Shown: positions 40,693-50,612, counted from the first letter of the stretch. The stretch is 64,000 nt of DNA from CAZMSD01 sp964568855 (GCA_964568855.1 CAZMSD010000020.1:4578-68577); one strand, 5' to 3'. Notes: generated by a model from the letters alone, not told the origin. Numbers and translations are program-made.

Positions 40693-43143
40693 ATGCACTC
40701 GAAGTTTTCCGCCCGCGTCCAGAAAGTAATCCAGTATTCCCGCGAGGAAGCCCTGCGTCTGGGGCACGACTACATCGGTACGGAGCACCTGCTGCTGGGT
40801 ATCGTTCGACTGGGCGAAGGCACTGCCTGCCAGATCATCCAGAACCACGAAGTGGAACTCTCGGCCATCCGCGAGATGGTGGAGGAGATCGTCGAGTCCA
40901 ATGACAACATCATGAAGATCGGCAACATCCCCTTCACCAAGAAGGCCGAGCGGGTACTCAAGGTTACCTACATGGAAGGGCGCAACTTCAGCGCCGATCA
41001 GATCGGCACGGAACACCTGCTGCTGGCCATCGCCAAGGAGGACGACGGGGTGGCCAATCAGGTGCTAAGCAATCTCAACATCTCCTACAACTCGATCCGC
41101 GAACAATTGTCCTCGCTGATCGAGGGCGGGGCGCAGAAGAGCGGAAGCGCCCGCGCGCCCCAATCCAAGAGCAAGACTCCCGCCCTGGACCACTTCGGCC
41201 GCGACCTGACCAGCCTGGCCCGCGACGGCCAGCTGGATCCGATCATCGGCCGGCAGAACGAGATCGAGCGCGTGGCCCAGATCCTCTCGCGCCGCAAGAA
41301 GAACAATCCCGTTCTGATCGGTGATCCGGGAGTGGGCAAGACCGCCATCGCCGAGGGCCTGGCCCTGCGTATCGTCAATCGCGAAGTCAGCCGCGTGCTC
41401 TTCGACAAGCGGGTGGTGGCCCTCGACCTGGGGGCCCTGGTGGCGGGTACCAAGTACCGGGGCCAGTTCGAAGAGCGGATCAAGAGCGTGATGGTAGAGC
41501 TCGAGAAGAACGCCGAGATCATTCTCTTCCTGGATGAGCTGCACACCATCGTGGGCGCGGGCAGTGCCTCGGGCAGCCTGGACGCCTCCAACATGTTCAA
41601 GCCGGCCCTGGCCCGCGGTGAGGTGCAGTGCATCGGCGCCACCACCCTGGACGAGTACCGCCAGTATATCGAGAAGGACGGCGCCCTGGAACGCCGCTTC
41701 CAGAAGATCATGGTGGAGCCCAACAGCATCGAGGAGACGCACCGGATTCTCCAGGGCCTGAAGAGCAAGTACGAGGAGCATCACGGAATCCGCTACTCGG
41801 AGGAAGCCCTGCACCAGGCCGTGATTCTCTCGGACCGCTACATCACCGACCGGATGCTGCCGGACAAGGCCATCGACGTATTGGACGAGACCGGCAGCCG
41901 GATCCACCTGGCGCACATCGTGGTTCCCGAGGCGGTGCTCGAGCTGGAGCAGAAAATCGAGGAACTCAAGCGCGACAAGGAGTCCATGGTCGAGCAGCAG
42001 AACTACGAGCAGGCCGCCGAGATCAGGGACCAGAAAGTCAAGCTGGAAACCGAATTGAGGCAGGCCAGCGAGGCCTGGGAGGAGAACACCGCCAAGGAGG
42101 ACGTGGTGGTTGACCCGGAGGACGTGGCGACGGTGGTCAGCCAGATGACGGGCATCCCCGTGGACAAGGTGACCCTCGACGAGAGCGAACGCCTGCTCAG
42201 GATGCACGAGGCCCTGGCCCGGCGCGTAATCGGCCAGGAACAGGCCATCGACGTGCTCTGCCGCAGCATCCGCCGCAGCCGGGCGGGATTCAAGAGTCCC
42301 GACCGGCCCATCGGTTCCTACTTCTTCCTGGGTCCCACGGGCATCGGCAAGACAGAACTGGCCAAGGTGCTCTCGGATGAGATGTTCAGCGACGAGAACG
42401 CCCTGATCCGGGTGGACATGAGCGAGTACATGGAAAAGTTCGCCGTGAGCCGCCTGATAGGTTCTCCGCCGGGCTACGTGGGTTTCGAGGAAGGCGGCCA
42501 GCTCACGGAGAAGGTGCGACGCCGGCCCTATTCCATCATCCTGCTGGACGAGGTGGAGAAAGCCCACCCCGAAGTCTTCAACCTGCTTCTGCAGGTCCTG
42601 GATGAAGGCCAGTTGACCGATTCCGGCGGCCGCAAGGTGGACTTCCGTAACACGATCATCATCATGACCTCCAACATGGGAACCCGCTCGCTGCTCAAGG
42701 ACTCGGCCATCGGTTTCGGCGGGCAGGGCGCCGAGCCTCCCACCTACGCGAGCATGAAATCCGAGATCATGAAGGACGTGAAACGCCATTTTCGGCCGGA
42801 ATTCCTCAACCGCATCGACGAGTTGATCGTCTTCAACATGCTGGGACGCGAGGACGTGGAGCAGATCGTGCAGTTGATGATGGACGAGGTCTGCGCCCGG
42901 TTAAGGGAGCGGGGCATCGAGCTGGAACTGGAAACCGAGGCCGTGGAGCAGCTGATCGAGGAAGGCTTCAATCCCGCCAACGGAGTGCGTCCCCTGCGCC
43001 GAACGATCGAACGCCGCATCGAGGATCCCATCGCCGAGGAAGTCCTCAGGGGCAATTTCGCTTCGGGTTCCCGGCTCAGGATCAACCTTCGGGAGCAGGA
43101 GGTGGTCTTCCTCGACCAGGACGGCCAGGAAATCGAATTGTAG
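40693..43143 (+). CDS. clpC: ClpC-type AAA+ unfoldase
   Basis: 816 residues. Clp-N repeats (about 1-145), AAA+ domain 1 with Walker A GDPGVGKT (about 215), a middle domain with UVR-like QQNYEQAAEIRDQ (about 430), AAA+ domain 2 with Walker A GPTGIGKT (about 550) and a C-terminal D2-small domain. The UVR/M-domain marks it as ClpC rather than ClpB. ClpC feeds proteins to ClpP; in Firmicutes McsB-phosphorylated proteins are its substrates. GGAAGGAA precedes the ATG, and a strong terminator follows. Confidence 0.96.
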   Translation: MHSKFSARVQKVIQYSREEALRLGHDYIGTEHLLLGIVRLGEGTACQIIQNHEVELSAIREMVEEIVESNDNIMKIGNIPFTKKAERVLKVTYMEGRNFSADQIGTEHLLLAIAKEDDGVANQVLSNLNISYNSIREQLSSLIEGGAQKSGSARAPQSKSKTPALDHFGRDLTSLARDGQLDPIIGRQNEIERVAQILSRRKKNNPVLIGDPGVGKTAIAEGLALRIVNREVSRVLFDKRVVALDLGALVAGTKYRGQFEERIKSVMVELEKNAEIILFLDELHTIVGAGSASGSLDASNMFKPALARGEVQCIGATTLDEYRQYIEKDGALERRFQKIMVEPNSIEETHRILQGLKSKYEEHHGIRYSEEALHQAVILSDRYITDRMLPDKAIDVLDETGSRIHLAHIVVPEAVLELEQKIEELKRDKESMVEQQNYEQAAEIRDQKVKLETELRQASEAWEENTAKEDVVVDPEDVATVVSQMTGIPVDKVTLDESERLLRMHEALARRVIGQEQAIDVLCRSIRRSRAGFKSPDRPIGSYFFLGPTGIGKTELAKVLSDEMFSDENALIRVDMSEYMEKFAVSRLIGSPPGYVGFEEGGQLTEKVRRRPYSIILLDEVEKAHPEVFNLLLQVLDEGQLTDSGGRKVDFRNTIIIMTSNMGTRSLLKDSAIGFGGQGAEPPTYASMKSEIMKDVKRHFRPEFLNRIDELIVFNMLGREDVEQIVQLMMDEVCARLRERGIELELETEAVEQLIEEGFNPANGVRPLRRTIERRIEDPIAEEVLRGNFASGSRLRINLREQEVVFLDQDGQEIEL

Positions 43144-43164
43144 CACGCCCGTACTGCACGGGTG

Positions 43165-43204
43165 GGGCGTCCCGGGGAGTCCGCCGGGCGCCCTTTTTAT
43201 TTTT
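43165..43204 (+). terminator. Rho-independent terminator after clpC
   Basis: Stem GGGCG/CCCGG (one T bulge) pairs with CCGGG/CGCCC around an 8-base loop (43165-43193), followed by TTTTTATTTTT. It sits 22 bases after the clpC stop and before the methyltransferase ATG. Confidence 0.85.
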
Positions 43205-43209
43205 GCGAT

Positions 43210-44694
43210 ATGGATCCAGGCGCCTCACACACCGACAATCGATCAAGCAGGAGTAAACAGCTCCTGGAACTGGAAATCACCGGCCTGAGCCACGGCGGCA
43301 GGGGCGTGGCGCGCAGCCCCGAGGGCGAAGTGGTATTCGTGGAGGGCGGATTGCCGGGAGACCGGGTGCGTGCTCTTCGAAGGCGGCGCCGCAGGCGCCA
43401 CAGCGAGGCCCGGGTGCAGGAGATCCTCGTCTCATCGCCGCACCGCTGCGCGGCCCTCTGCCGGCACCAGGAGGTCTGCGGCGGCTGCCCCTTGCAGACC
43501 CTGGACTACGAATGCCAGTTGGCGGAAAAAGCACGCATGCTGCGCGACGCCTGGGAGCGCATCGGCGGTCTTCAGCCGCCGGAGATCGAGGAGATCCTGC
43601 CCTGCGAGCAGCGCACCCACTATCGCAACAAGATGGAATTCGGCTTCTCGGATCGACCCTGGAGCACGGAAGCACCGCCGCGCCGCGGAGGCTTCTCTGC
43701 GGCGTCCGGGGAGACCGCAGGACAGCCCGGGGAGGAGTCCGGTCGCTTCGGGCTGGGGCAGCACGCCCGGGGAATCCACAGCGTGGTCTTCGACCTCGAA
43801 GAATGCTGGCTGCAGTCGGAGCTCACGGCCCCGCTGCTCGACTGCGTGAGACGTTTCGTCTACCGGGAGGGCGGGGGCCCGGAGGCGGTCTGGCACTATA
43901 AAAAGCAATCCGGCTACTGGCGCTTCGTGGTGGTCCGCGAGGGGAAGCGCACGGGCGAGCGCATGGTCAACCTGGTGACCTCCGCAGGGGGCGATCCCCG
44001 CGCTGCGGCGTTGGCCGAGCGCCTGCTCGAGGAGTTTCCAGGAGAGCTGAGCAGCATCGTCAACACGGTCAACGAGCGTCCCGGGCAGGTGGCCCAGGGC
44101 TGCCTGGACCGCGTGCTGCACGGCTCTGCCGTGCTCAGGGAAAAACTGGGCCGGCGCACATTCGAACTGGGCCCCCAGGCCTTCTTCCAGACCAACACCC
44201 TGCAGGCGGAGCGGCTCTACGGGGTGGTGCGGGAGTTTGCCGGGCTGAGGCCGAACGACTCGCTACTGGACCTCTACTGCGGCACGGGTAGCATCTCGAT
44301 CTGCCTCGCGGAGGACGTCCGGAGCGCGGTGGGCGTGGAACTGGTGGAGGAGGCGGTGCGGGCGGCCCGGCGCAACGCGGAACTGAACGGGCTGGACAAC
44401 CTGCGCTTTCACCAGGGGGACGTGAAGGACCTGCTGCGCTCGGGGACCATCGAGAGACCGGACCTGGTGATCGTGGATCCGCCCCGCGGCGGCCTGCATC
44501 CGAAAGTGACGCAGCGTTTGATCCACCTGGGAGCCCAGCGCCTGGTCTACGTCTCCTGCAACCCGGCCACCCAGGCGCGCGACGCCGCCCTGCTCTGCGA
44601 AGGGGGCTATCGTCCGGAGCGCCTGCGGCCGGTGGACATGTTTCCCCACACTTTTCACGTGGAGGCGGTGGCTTCCTTTCGGAAAACGAACTAG
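43210..44694 (+). CDS. 23S rRNA/tRNA (uracil-5-)-methyltransferase, TrmA/RlmCD family
   Basis: About 494 residues. N-terminal TRAM domain (LELEITGLSHGGRGVA), a [4Fe-4S]-binding Cys set (CRHQEVCGGCPLQ), SAM-binding LLDLYCGTGSISICLA, VVDPPRGG and the catalytic Cys in VYVSCNPATQARD. The family makes m5U in 23S rRNA or tRNA; the target base cannot be told from sequence. ATG 43210 is preferred to GTG 43162, which lies inside the clpC terminator. Confidence 0.92.
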   Translation: MDPGASHTDNRSSRSKQLLELEITGLSHGGRGVARSPEGEVVFVEGGLPGDRVRALRRRRRRRHSEARVQEILVSSPHRCAALCRHQEVCGGCPLQTLDYECQLAEKARMLRDAWERIGGLQPPEIEEILPCEQRTHYRNKMEFGFSDRPWSTEAPPRRGGFSAASGETAGQPGEESGRFGLGQHARGIHSVVFDLEECWLQSELTAPLLDCVRRFVYREGGGPEAVWHYKKQSGYWRFVVVREGKRTGERMVNLVTSAGGDPRAAALAERLLEEFPGELSSIVNTVNERPGQVAQGCLDRVLHGSAVLREKLGRRTFELGPQAFFQTNTLQAERLYGVVREFAGLRPNDSLLDLYCGTGSISICLAEDVRSAVGVELVEEAVRAARRNAELNGLDNLRFHQGDVKDLLRSGTIERPDLVIVDPPRGGLHPKVTQRLIHLGAQRLVYVSCNPATQARDAALLCEGGYRPERLRPVDMFPHTFHVEAVASFRKTN

Positions 44695-44736
44695 GGCCCG
44701 TGAACAGGCCCTTAGATGATCAGGGAGGACTGCGCG

Positions 44737-45732
44737 ATGTACATGGACCGGCTGGACAGCACGCTGGAGGCCTGCCGCGGACTCAAGGTCGCCGTGCTGG
44801 GCGATCTGATGCTCGACCGTTACATCTGGGGCCGGGTGGACCGGATCAGTCCCGAAGCGCCCGTGCCGGTGGTGAGTGTGGTGCGCAGGAGTCATGCCCT
44901 GGGCGGCAGCGCCAACGTTGTGAACAACATCAATTCCCTGGGCGCCCGCGGCGTGCCGCTGGGCGTGGTGGGCTCGGACGCCGAGGCCGACCTGGTCCTG
45001 GGCCTGTTCCGCGAGTCGCAGGTGGACACCACTCACATCGTCCGCGACGACCAGCGCCCCACCACGCTCAAGACGCGCATCATCGCGCACGACCAGCACG
45101 TGGCGCGCGTGGACGAGGAACGCACCGACCCGGTACGCGAAGCCACCCGCCAGGCCCTGCTGGAGCGCCTGGAGGTGCTGTTGCCGGAGTTGGACGCCCT
45201 GATTTTCCAGGACTACGACAAGGGCGTGCTGAGCGGCCCTTTCATCGCCGAGGTTCGGGAACGGACCCGCAGCGCGGGCGTATTCACCTCCGCCGATCCC
45301 AAGTTCCTCAATTTCCACGAATTCGGCGCCGTGGATCTTTTCAAGCCCAACCAGGATGAGATCTGCCGCGCCACTGGGGAATCGATTCAGCGGGAAGACG
45401 ACCTGGAGCGCATCGGCAGGAGCTTCAGGGAGCGCAGCGGCTGCCGGGAGCTGGTGATCACCCGGGGCGCACAGGGCATGGCCTGCTTCGATTCCGGGCC
45501 GGGAGTTCTGGAGCTGCCCGCGCTGCGCAAGAGCGCCATCGTGGACGTTTCCGGTGCCGGAGACACCGTGATCGTGGCGCTCACGCTGGTGCGCTGCAAG
45601 GGCCGGGAGCTGGAACAGGCGGCCCGTTTCGCGGGGCTCTGCGCCGCCGTGGCCTGCGGCGAACTGGGCGCCGTGCCCATCACCCCCGCTCAACTGCAGC
45701 GGCTGAACGCCTGGACAGGCTCGCCCGCCTAA
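44737..45732 (+). CDS. rfaE1: D-glycero-beta-D-manno-heptose-7-phosphate kinase
   Basis: 331-residue PfkB/ribokinase-family kinase matching the kinase half of HldE (RfaE domain I), which makes heptose 1,7-bisphosphate for LPS core. AVLGDLMLDRYIWG, the GGSANVVNN substrate loop and the catalytic DVSGAGDTVI are present. The nucleotidyltransferase half is missing and must lie elsewhere. GGGAGG is 8 bases before ATG 44737. The stop codon forms the loop of a perfect palindrome. Confidence 0.9.
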   Translation: MYMDRLDSTLEACRGLKVAVLGDLMLDRYIWGRVDRISPEAPVPVVSVVRRSHALGGSANVVNNINSLGARGVPLGVVGSDAEADLVLGLFRESQVDTTHIVRDDQRPTTLKTRIIAHDQHVARVDEERTDPVREATRQALLERLEVLLPELDALIFQDYDKGVLSGPFIAEVRERTRSAGVFTSADPKFLNFHEFGAVDLFKPNQDEICRATGESIQREDDLERIGRSFRERSGCRELVITRGAQGMACFDSGPGVLELPALRKSAIVDVSGAGDTVIVALTLVRCKGRELEQAARFAGLCAAVACGELGAVPITPAQLQRLNAWTGSPA

Positions 45733-45741
45733 GGCGGGCGA
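45721..45741. terminator. Palindrome with rfaE1 stop codon in its loop
   Basis: TCGCCCGCC, TAA, GGCGGGCGA: a 9-bp perfect stem whose 3-base loop is the rfaE1 stop. It lies between convergent rfaE1 and napB, so it may end transcription from both sides, though neither side has a U-tract. Confidence 0.45.
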
Positions 45742-45774
45742 GCCCGCCTGAGACGGGCGGTCCGCATTGGGCTC

Positions 45775-46335
45775 CTACTTGCCGGGCGGCTTGCTCCTGA
45801 TGGGAGCGGCGAAGCTGTTGCTCGGGCTGTCCACGTTGAGGGCCTGCGGGGCATGGCAGAGCGTGCAGTTCCAGCGGCTGCCCGACATGGCGTCACCCTT
45901 CCGGTAGGTCTTGACTTTCCAGACCTGGGCCTCACCCGGATCGCCTTTGACCATCACGGCATCTTCGAAATGGCTTTCCGGAACCGGCACGGCTTCCTCT
46001 TCCTCCGCGTTCTCCGGACTGTGGCAGTCCATGCAGCTGTTCTCGTCGCCCAGTATGGGCAGCATTCCGTCCACCGTGTGGGGAATCACGGGCGGGGCTC
46101 CAGGAAAGGCCTGGAGGAGCTCGTCCGCCTCGCCGGGGAGTTCTTCGTTGAAGGTCGCCAGGTGTTGATTGGTCACTGCGTCGAGGTCCCCGTCGCGGAA
46201 CCAGACTTCCAGCCCGTCCTCGGCGTCGCCGGCCCAGGTATTCTGGGTCTGGGTGCTGCACGCCGCCAGGATGACCAGCAGCAGACTCGCCAGGGTCTTG
46301 CGTGAAACCGGGGGTTCAAGGAGTGGCTTGCTCAT
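45775..46335 (-). CDS. napB: NapB-like diheme cytochrome c, lipoprotein form
   Basis: 186 residues; electron-transfer partner of NapA. Two heme-binding C-x2-C-H motifs, CMDCH and CTLCH. A lipobox LLLVILAAC at the signal peptide end suggests lipid anchoring, whereas usual NapB is soluble. Last gene of the nap operon, overlapping napH by 20 bases. Start ATG 46335 fits the signal peptide. Confidence 0.88.
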   Translation of the reverse strand: MSKPLLEPPVSRKTLASLLLVILAACSTQTQNTWAGDAEDGLEVWFRDGDLDAVTNQHLATFNEELPGEADELLQAFPGAPPVIPHTVDGMLPILGDENSCMDCHSPENAEEEEAVPVPESHFEDAVMVKGDPGEAQVWKVKTYRKGDAMSGSRWNCTLCHAPQALNVDSPSNSFAAPIRSKPPGK

Positions 46336-47155
46336 GGAAACTGTTCTCCAGTATGTTCGTCGATCGATCGGCATTAAAACGGTGCGTGTAGCACAGCGCG
46401 GAGGAATGGCAGACCTCGATGCAGCGGCCGCAGTTGGTGCAGTCGCCGCTGAGGATCAGACCCTTGTCGCCCAGGCGGTCGAAATCGAGCACCTGGTTTT
46501 CCGGGCAGATCAGAACGCAGTCCATGCAGCGGTCGCAGCGTTCGCTGCTGAATCCCACCCTGAGCACGGCCAGGCGCCCGAGCAGTCCGTAGAACGCGCC
46601 CAGGGGACAGATGCGGCCGCACCAGCCTTGCCGGACCACCAGCAGGTCCAGCAGGAAGATGCCGGCCAGCAGGAGCCAGCCCAGGCCCAGACCGTAGATC
46701 AGCTCCCGTTGCAGCATGCCCAGGGGGCTGATCCACTCTGAGGCGGCCGCGCCGCTCAGCCAGGAGACCGGCAGGGCCAGCCCCAGGATCCAGTAGCGCA
46801 GTGAGCGGGGCAGGTTCAGCTGCCCGCCCAGGCGCAGGCGTCGCCGCAGCCAGGCGGCCAGGTCCGTCAGGAGGTTCACGGGACAGACCCAGGAGCAGAA
46901 GACGCGCCCGCCCAGCAGCAGGTAGAGCGCCAGGACCAGTCCGGCTCCCAGCAGGAGCTGGCTGTGGGGCAGGTGTCCGGCGAAGAGGATCTGGAGCACG
47001 GCGAAGGGGTCGGCCAGGGGAATGCTGCGAAAGAGCAGCGAGGCGCTGTAGTTCCCGGTGAGCACGCCCAGGTGGAGCGTGAAGCCCAGCCAGAAAAGCA
47101 GCAGTACGCCCAGCTGCAGCGCTCGTCGCGGCAGCAGGAATCTCAGGCTGCGCAT
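46316..47155 (-). CDS. napH: NapH ferredoxin-type membrane protein
   Basis: 279-residue quinol-dehydrogenase subunit with about four membrane helices, two CxxxCP motifs (FCSWVCP and WCGRICPLG) and two C-terminal 4Fe-4S sites (CDRCMDCVLICP, CTNCGRCIEVC). With NapG it moves electrons from menaquinol to the Nap enzyme. ATG 47155 has GGAGG very close; a GTG overlapping the napG stop (47176) would add seven residues. Confidence 0.93.
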   Translation of the reverse strand: MRSLRFLLPRRALQLGVLLLFWLGFTLHLGVLTGNYSASLLFRSIPLADPFAVLQILFAGHLPHSQLLLGAGLVLALYLLLGGRVFCSWVCPVNLLTDLAAWLRRRLRLGGQLNLPRSLRYWILGLALPVSWLSGAAASEWISPLGMLQRELIYGLGLGWLLLAGIFLLDLLVVRQGWCGRICPLGAFYGLLGRLAVLRVGFSSERCDRCMDCVLICPENQVLDFDRLGDKGLILSGDCTNCGRCIEVCHSSALCYTHRFNADRSTNILENSFHEQATP

Positions 47156-47172
47156 GCCTCCGGGAGCATTCT

Positions 47173-47970
47173 TCACTGTTCGATGATCCCTTCCAGGTCT
47201 TCCAGGGTCTTCAGCACCTTCCGAGTGTGTTCCGCGGCCTGCTTGTCGGTCGGCGCCCTTCCTTCCGCGTCGCTTTCTGTAAAATCTTGACTGATCTCCG
47301 CTTCCTCCTTCCAGCCCAGGCGGTAGTTCGCGCCGATCCGGCCGCGCGCCAGTTCGGGCGGCAGGACGCGGATCGCCGCTTCCTCCAGGATGCAGGCGTG
47401 CTCGCAGATTCCGCAGCCCGTGCACTCCTCGTGGTGCACCACCGGCTGGAAAAAGGCATGCTTGCCCGTCCGCTCCTGGGGCTGGAATTCGAGCGTGATG
47501 GCCCGGCCCAGCTTGGGGCAGACCCGGTAGCAGACCTCGCAGCGCAGGCCCTGGAAGGCCACGCAGCTCTCCTGGTCCACCAGGACCGCCAGTCCCATCC
47601 GCGCCCGCTCTATCTCGGCCTCCCTGTCCAGCGCGCCCGAGGGGCAGACCGCCGCGCAGGGAACGCCGGGACACATGTAACACGGAACCGCCCGCGGCTC
47701 GAAGAAAGGCGTGCCCAGCGCGTGCTTCCCGCCGGCGGAGGCCAGGTCGAGGGTGCCGTAGGGGCAGGCCTCCACGCACTGGCCGCACTTGATGCAGGCC
47801 CGCTGAAAGGCGGCCTCATCCAGCGCGCCCGGCGGGCGGAGACTGAATTCCGTCTCGCGGGATTCATCCACCAGGTGGGCCCAGGCCAGCGAAGCGGTGC
47901 CGGCCAGGGCCGCCCTGCGCAGGGTCCGGCTGAGAAACTGTCTGCGGCTGGAAGGGTCGGCGGAGATCAT
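47173..47970 (-). CDS. napG: NapG periplasmic ferredoxin-type subunit
   Basis: 265 residues. A Tat-type signal (SRRQFLSRTLRRAALAG) is followed by four 4Fe-4S motifs (CIKCGQCVEACPYG; CYMCPGVPCAAVCP; CEVCYRVCP; CTGCGICEHAC). It partners NapH in menaquinol oxidation. The start lies one base downstream of the napA stop. Confidence 0.95.
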   Translation of the reverse strand: MISADPSSRRQFLSRTLRRAALAGTASLAWAHLVDESRETEFSLRPPGALDEAAFQRACIKCGQCVEACPYGTLDLASAGGKHALGTPFFEPRAVPCYMCPGVPCAAVCPSGALDREAEIERARMGLAVLVDQESCVAFQGLRCEVCYRVCPKLGRAITLEFQPQERTGKHAFFQPVVHHEECTGCGICEHACILEEAAIRVLPPELARGRIGANYRLGWKEEAEISQDFTESDAEGRAPTDKQAAEHTRKVLKTLEDLEGIIEQ

Positions 47971-47971
47971 C

Positions 47972-50572
47972 TCAGACCTTGTAGATCTTCACCGCGCATT
48001 TCTTGTAGTCCGTCTCCTTGGAGATCGGACAGGTGGCGTCCAGGGTCAGCTTGTTGATCAGCACGTTCTCGTCGAACCAGGGCACGAAGAGCATGCCTTT
48101 GGGCACCCGGTTGCGTCCTTGCGTCTCCACGCGGATCTTCACCTTGCCCCGCCTGGATTCCAGGTAGACCTCGTCGTTGCGGGCGATTCCGCGCGCTGCG
48201 GCGTCCTCCGGGTGCATGTAACACAGGGCGTAGGGCACGGCACGGTTCAGCTCGGGCACGCGCTTGGTCATGCTGCCGGAATGCCAGTGCTCGAGCACGC
48301 GGCCGGTGCAGAGCCACAGGTCGTAGGTGTTGCAGGGTGCTTCGGCCGGCTCGGCGTAGGGCCGGAAGAAGATCTTGGCCTTGTCGCCGATGCTCTCCTT
48401 GCCGGCTCCCTTGGCCTTGGGGATGGCCTTGAGGGCCTTGCCGTAGAAGCTGAAGCCCTTGCCGGGCTCTACGTAGGGGTCGAAGCCCTCGCGGAAACGC
48501 CACTGCGTCTCGCGGCCGTTGACCACGGGCCAGCGCAGGCCGCGCACCTTGTGATACGTGTCGAAATCGCTCAGGTCGTGCCCGTTGCCCAGGCCGAACT
48601 GCTGGTACTCGTTCCAGAGTGCCTTGTGCACGAAGAAGCCGAAGTCCTCGGCAATCTCGTTGGGGTGTCCCTGGGCGATGGGATCGGGCCAGCGAACCTT
48701 GAGGTGCTCGGGGCGGGCGAAGAGCACTTCGAAGAGCGTCTGCTCGGGATCGTAGCCCATCTTGAGCGCCTCTCCGAGCACATCCGGCAGCGTGTTCGCC
48801 GCGAATCCGTCCTTTTCTGGCAGGCCGGGCAGGGGATGCTCCTTCCAGACTTCCTTCAGCTTGAAGCGCTTGGAGAACTCAAGCACCTGCCAGAGGTCGC
48901 CCTTGGACTCGCCGGGAGCTTTGACCTGCTGGCGCCAGTGCTGAGTGCGCCGCTCGGCGTTGCCGTAAGCTCCCCACTTCTCGTAGATCATGGCCACCGG
49001 CAGGATCAGGTCCGCCACCTTGGCCGAGACCGTGGGATAGCAGTCGGAGACGACGATGAAGTTGTCGCCCTCGCGGGCGGCGCGGATCCACTCGCTGGCG
49101 TTGGCGAAATCCTGGAAGGGATTGGTGACCATGGCCCAGAAGAACTTCACCTTGCCCGCGCGCAGGCTGCGCACCATCTTCACCGCGTGGGTCCCCACCT
49201 TGGGATTCAGCGTCAGCGGAGGCAGCTTCCATAGCTTCTCGCACTTGTCGCGGTGCGCCTTGACCGGGACGACCATGTCGGAGGGCAGGCGGTGGGCGAA
49301 AGTGCCCACCTCGCGGGCCGTGCCGCAGGCCGAGGGCTGGCCGGTGAGCGAGAAGGCTCCGCTGCCCGGGATGCTCATCTTTCCGCCGAGCAGGTGCACC
49401 ATGTAGATCTGCTCGTTGACCCAGGTGCCCCGCGTGTGCTGGTTGAAGCCCATGGTCCAGAAGGACAGCACCTTGCGCTTGGGATCGGCGTAGATCCTGG
49501 CCAGCTCCACCAGCTGCTTCTTCGGAACGCCGGTGAGTTCGCTCACGTAGTCGGCGTCGTAGGGTTCCAGTTTCTGCTTGAACTCGTCCAGCGTGATCCG
49601 CCAGTGAGCGCCGGCCTTGCCGCGGCTGGTCTGACCCTGCTCGCGCGGATGGTCGTCCGGCAGGCCATAGCCGATGTCCGTGGGACCGGTGGCGAAGACC
49701 GTGTGCTTGTTGACGAAATCCCAGTTCACCCCGTTGTTCTTGATCATGTAGCGGGCGATGAAATTCAGAATCGCCAGGTCCGTCTGGGGTCTGAAGATGA
49801 TTTCGGTGTCCGCCAGGTCGCTGCAGCGGTTGGTGTATGTGCTGAGATTGACCACGGTGGTCGGCTTGTGCGTCAGTTTGCGGTCGGTGACCCGCGACCA
49901 GAGGATCGGATGGCACTCGGCCATGTTGGCGCCCCAGACCACCACGGCATCGGCGACCTCGATGTCGTCGTAACAGCCGGGCGGCTCGTCGATGCCGAAG
50001 GTCTGGATGAAGGCCGCCACCGCCGAGGCCATGCAGTGCCGGGCGTTGGGATCGATGTTGTTGCTGCGCACGCCGGCCTTCATGAATTTGGCGGCGGCGT
50101 AGCCTTCGTCGATGGAGTACTGACCCGATCCGAAGATGGACACTCCGCCGGGACCCAGTTCATCGTAGTACTGCTTGAACTTGGCCTCCATCACGTCCAG
50201 GGCCTCGTCCCAGCTCACGGGCGTGAACCTGCCTCCCTTGTCGTAGACGCCGTTCTTCTTGCGCAGCAGGGGCCGGGTCAGGCGGTCCTCGCCGTACATG
50301 ATCTTGGCGTTGAAGTAACCCTTGATGCAGTTAAGCCCCCGATTCACGGGCGCTTCGGGATCGCCCTTGACGGCCACCACCTTGCCTGCCTTGGTGGCCA
50401 TCATGATCCCGCAACCCACTCCGCAGAAGCGGCAGACCGACTTGTCCCACTTCCATCCGGCTTCCAGCTCTGACTTCGCCGCCCGGGCCCGACCGGGGAT
50501 CCACATCCCCATGCTGCCGGCCACCGAGGCTGCGACTGCGGTTCTCAGAAACTCGCGTCTTGTCTGACCCAT
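47972..50572 (-). CDS. napA: Periplasmic nitrate reductase catalytic subunit
   Basis: 866 residues; reduces nitrate to nitrite at a Mo-bis-MGD centre in the periplasm. Tat signal QTRREFLRTAVAASVAG, then a 4Fe-4S site (CRFCGVGCGIMMATKAGK ... NCIKGYF) and the likely Mo-ligand Cys in NARHCMASAVAAF. The C-terminal cap domain is complete. ATG 50572 is chosen because the Tat motif follows. Reads before napG in the operon. Confidence 0.97.
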   Translation of the reverse strand: MGQTRREFLRTAVAASVAGSMGMWIPGRARAAKSELEAGWKWDKSVCRFCGVGCGIMMATKAGKVVAVKGDPEAPVNRGLNCIKGYFNAKIMYGEDRLTRPLLRKKNGVYDKGGRFTPVSWDEALDVMEAKFKQYYDELGPGGVSIFGSGQYSIDEGYAAAKFMKAGVRSNNIDPNARHCMASAVAAFIQTFGIDEPPGCYDDIEVADAVVVWGANMAECHPILWSRVTDRKLTHKPTTVVNLSTYTNRCSDLADTEIIFRPQTDLAILNFIARYMIKNNGVNWDFVNKHTVFATGPTDIGYGLPDDHPREQGQTSRGKAGAHWRITLDEFKQKLEPYDADYVSELTGVPKKQLVELARIYADPKRKVLSFWTMGFNQHTRGTWVNEQIYMVHLLGGKMSIPGSGAFSLTGQPSACGTAREVGTFAHRLPSDMVVPVKAHRDKCEKLWKLPPLTLNPKVGTHAVKMVRSLRAGKVKFFWAMVTNPFQDFANASEWIRAAREGDNFIVVSDCYPTVSAKVADLILPVAMIYEKWGAYGNAERRTQHWRQQVKAPGESKGDLWQVLEFSKRFKLKEVWKEHPLPGLPEKDGFAANTLPDVLGEALKMGYDPEQTLFEVLFARPEHLKVRWPDPIAQGHPNEIAEDFGFFVHKALWNEYQQFGLGNGHDLSDFDTYHKVRGLRWPVVNGRETQWRFREGFDPYVEPGKGFSFYGKALKAIPKAKGAGKESIGDKAKIFFRPYAEPAEAPCNTYDLWLCTGRVLEHWHSGSMTKRVPELNRAVPYALCYMHPEDAAARGIARNDEVYLESRRGKVKIRVETQGRNRVPKGMLFVPWFDENVLINKLTLDATCPISKETDYKKCAVKIYKV

Positions 50573-50612
50573 GTCATCCTCCCTGAAGGTCAGTTTCATC
50601 TGTTCAGGTGTA

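Noticed and set aside
41065..42789. 574-codon minus-strand frame opposite clpC
   Set aside because: Shadow of a highly conserved gene with no motif of its own.
44693..44712. AGGGCC/GGCCCT hairpin after the methyltransferase gene as a terminator
   Set aside because: Only 6 bp with no U-tract, and the next gene begins 25 bases later; too weak to annotate.
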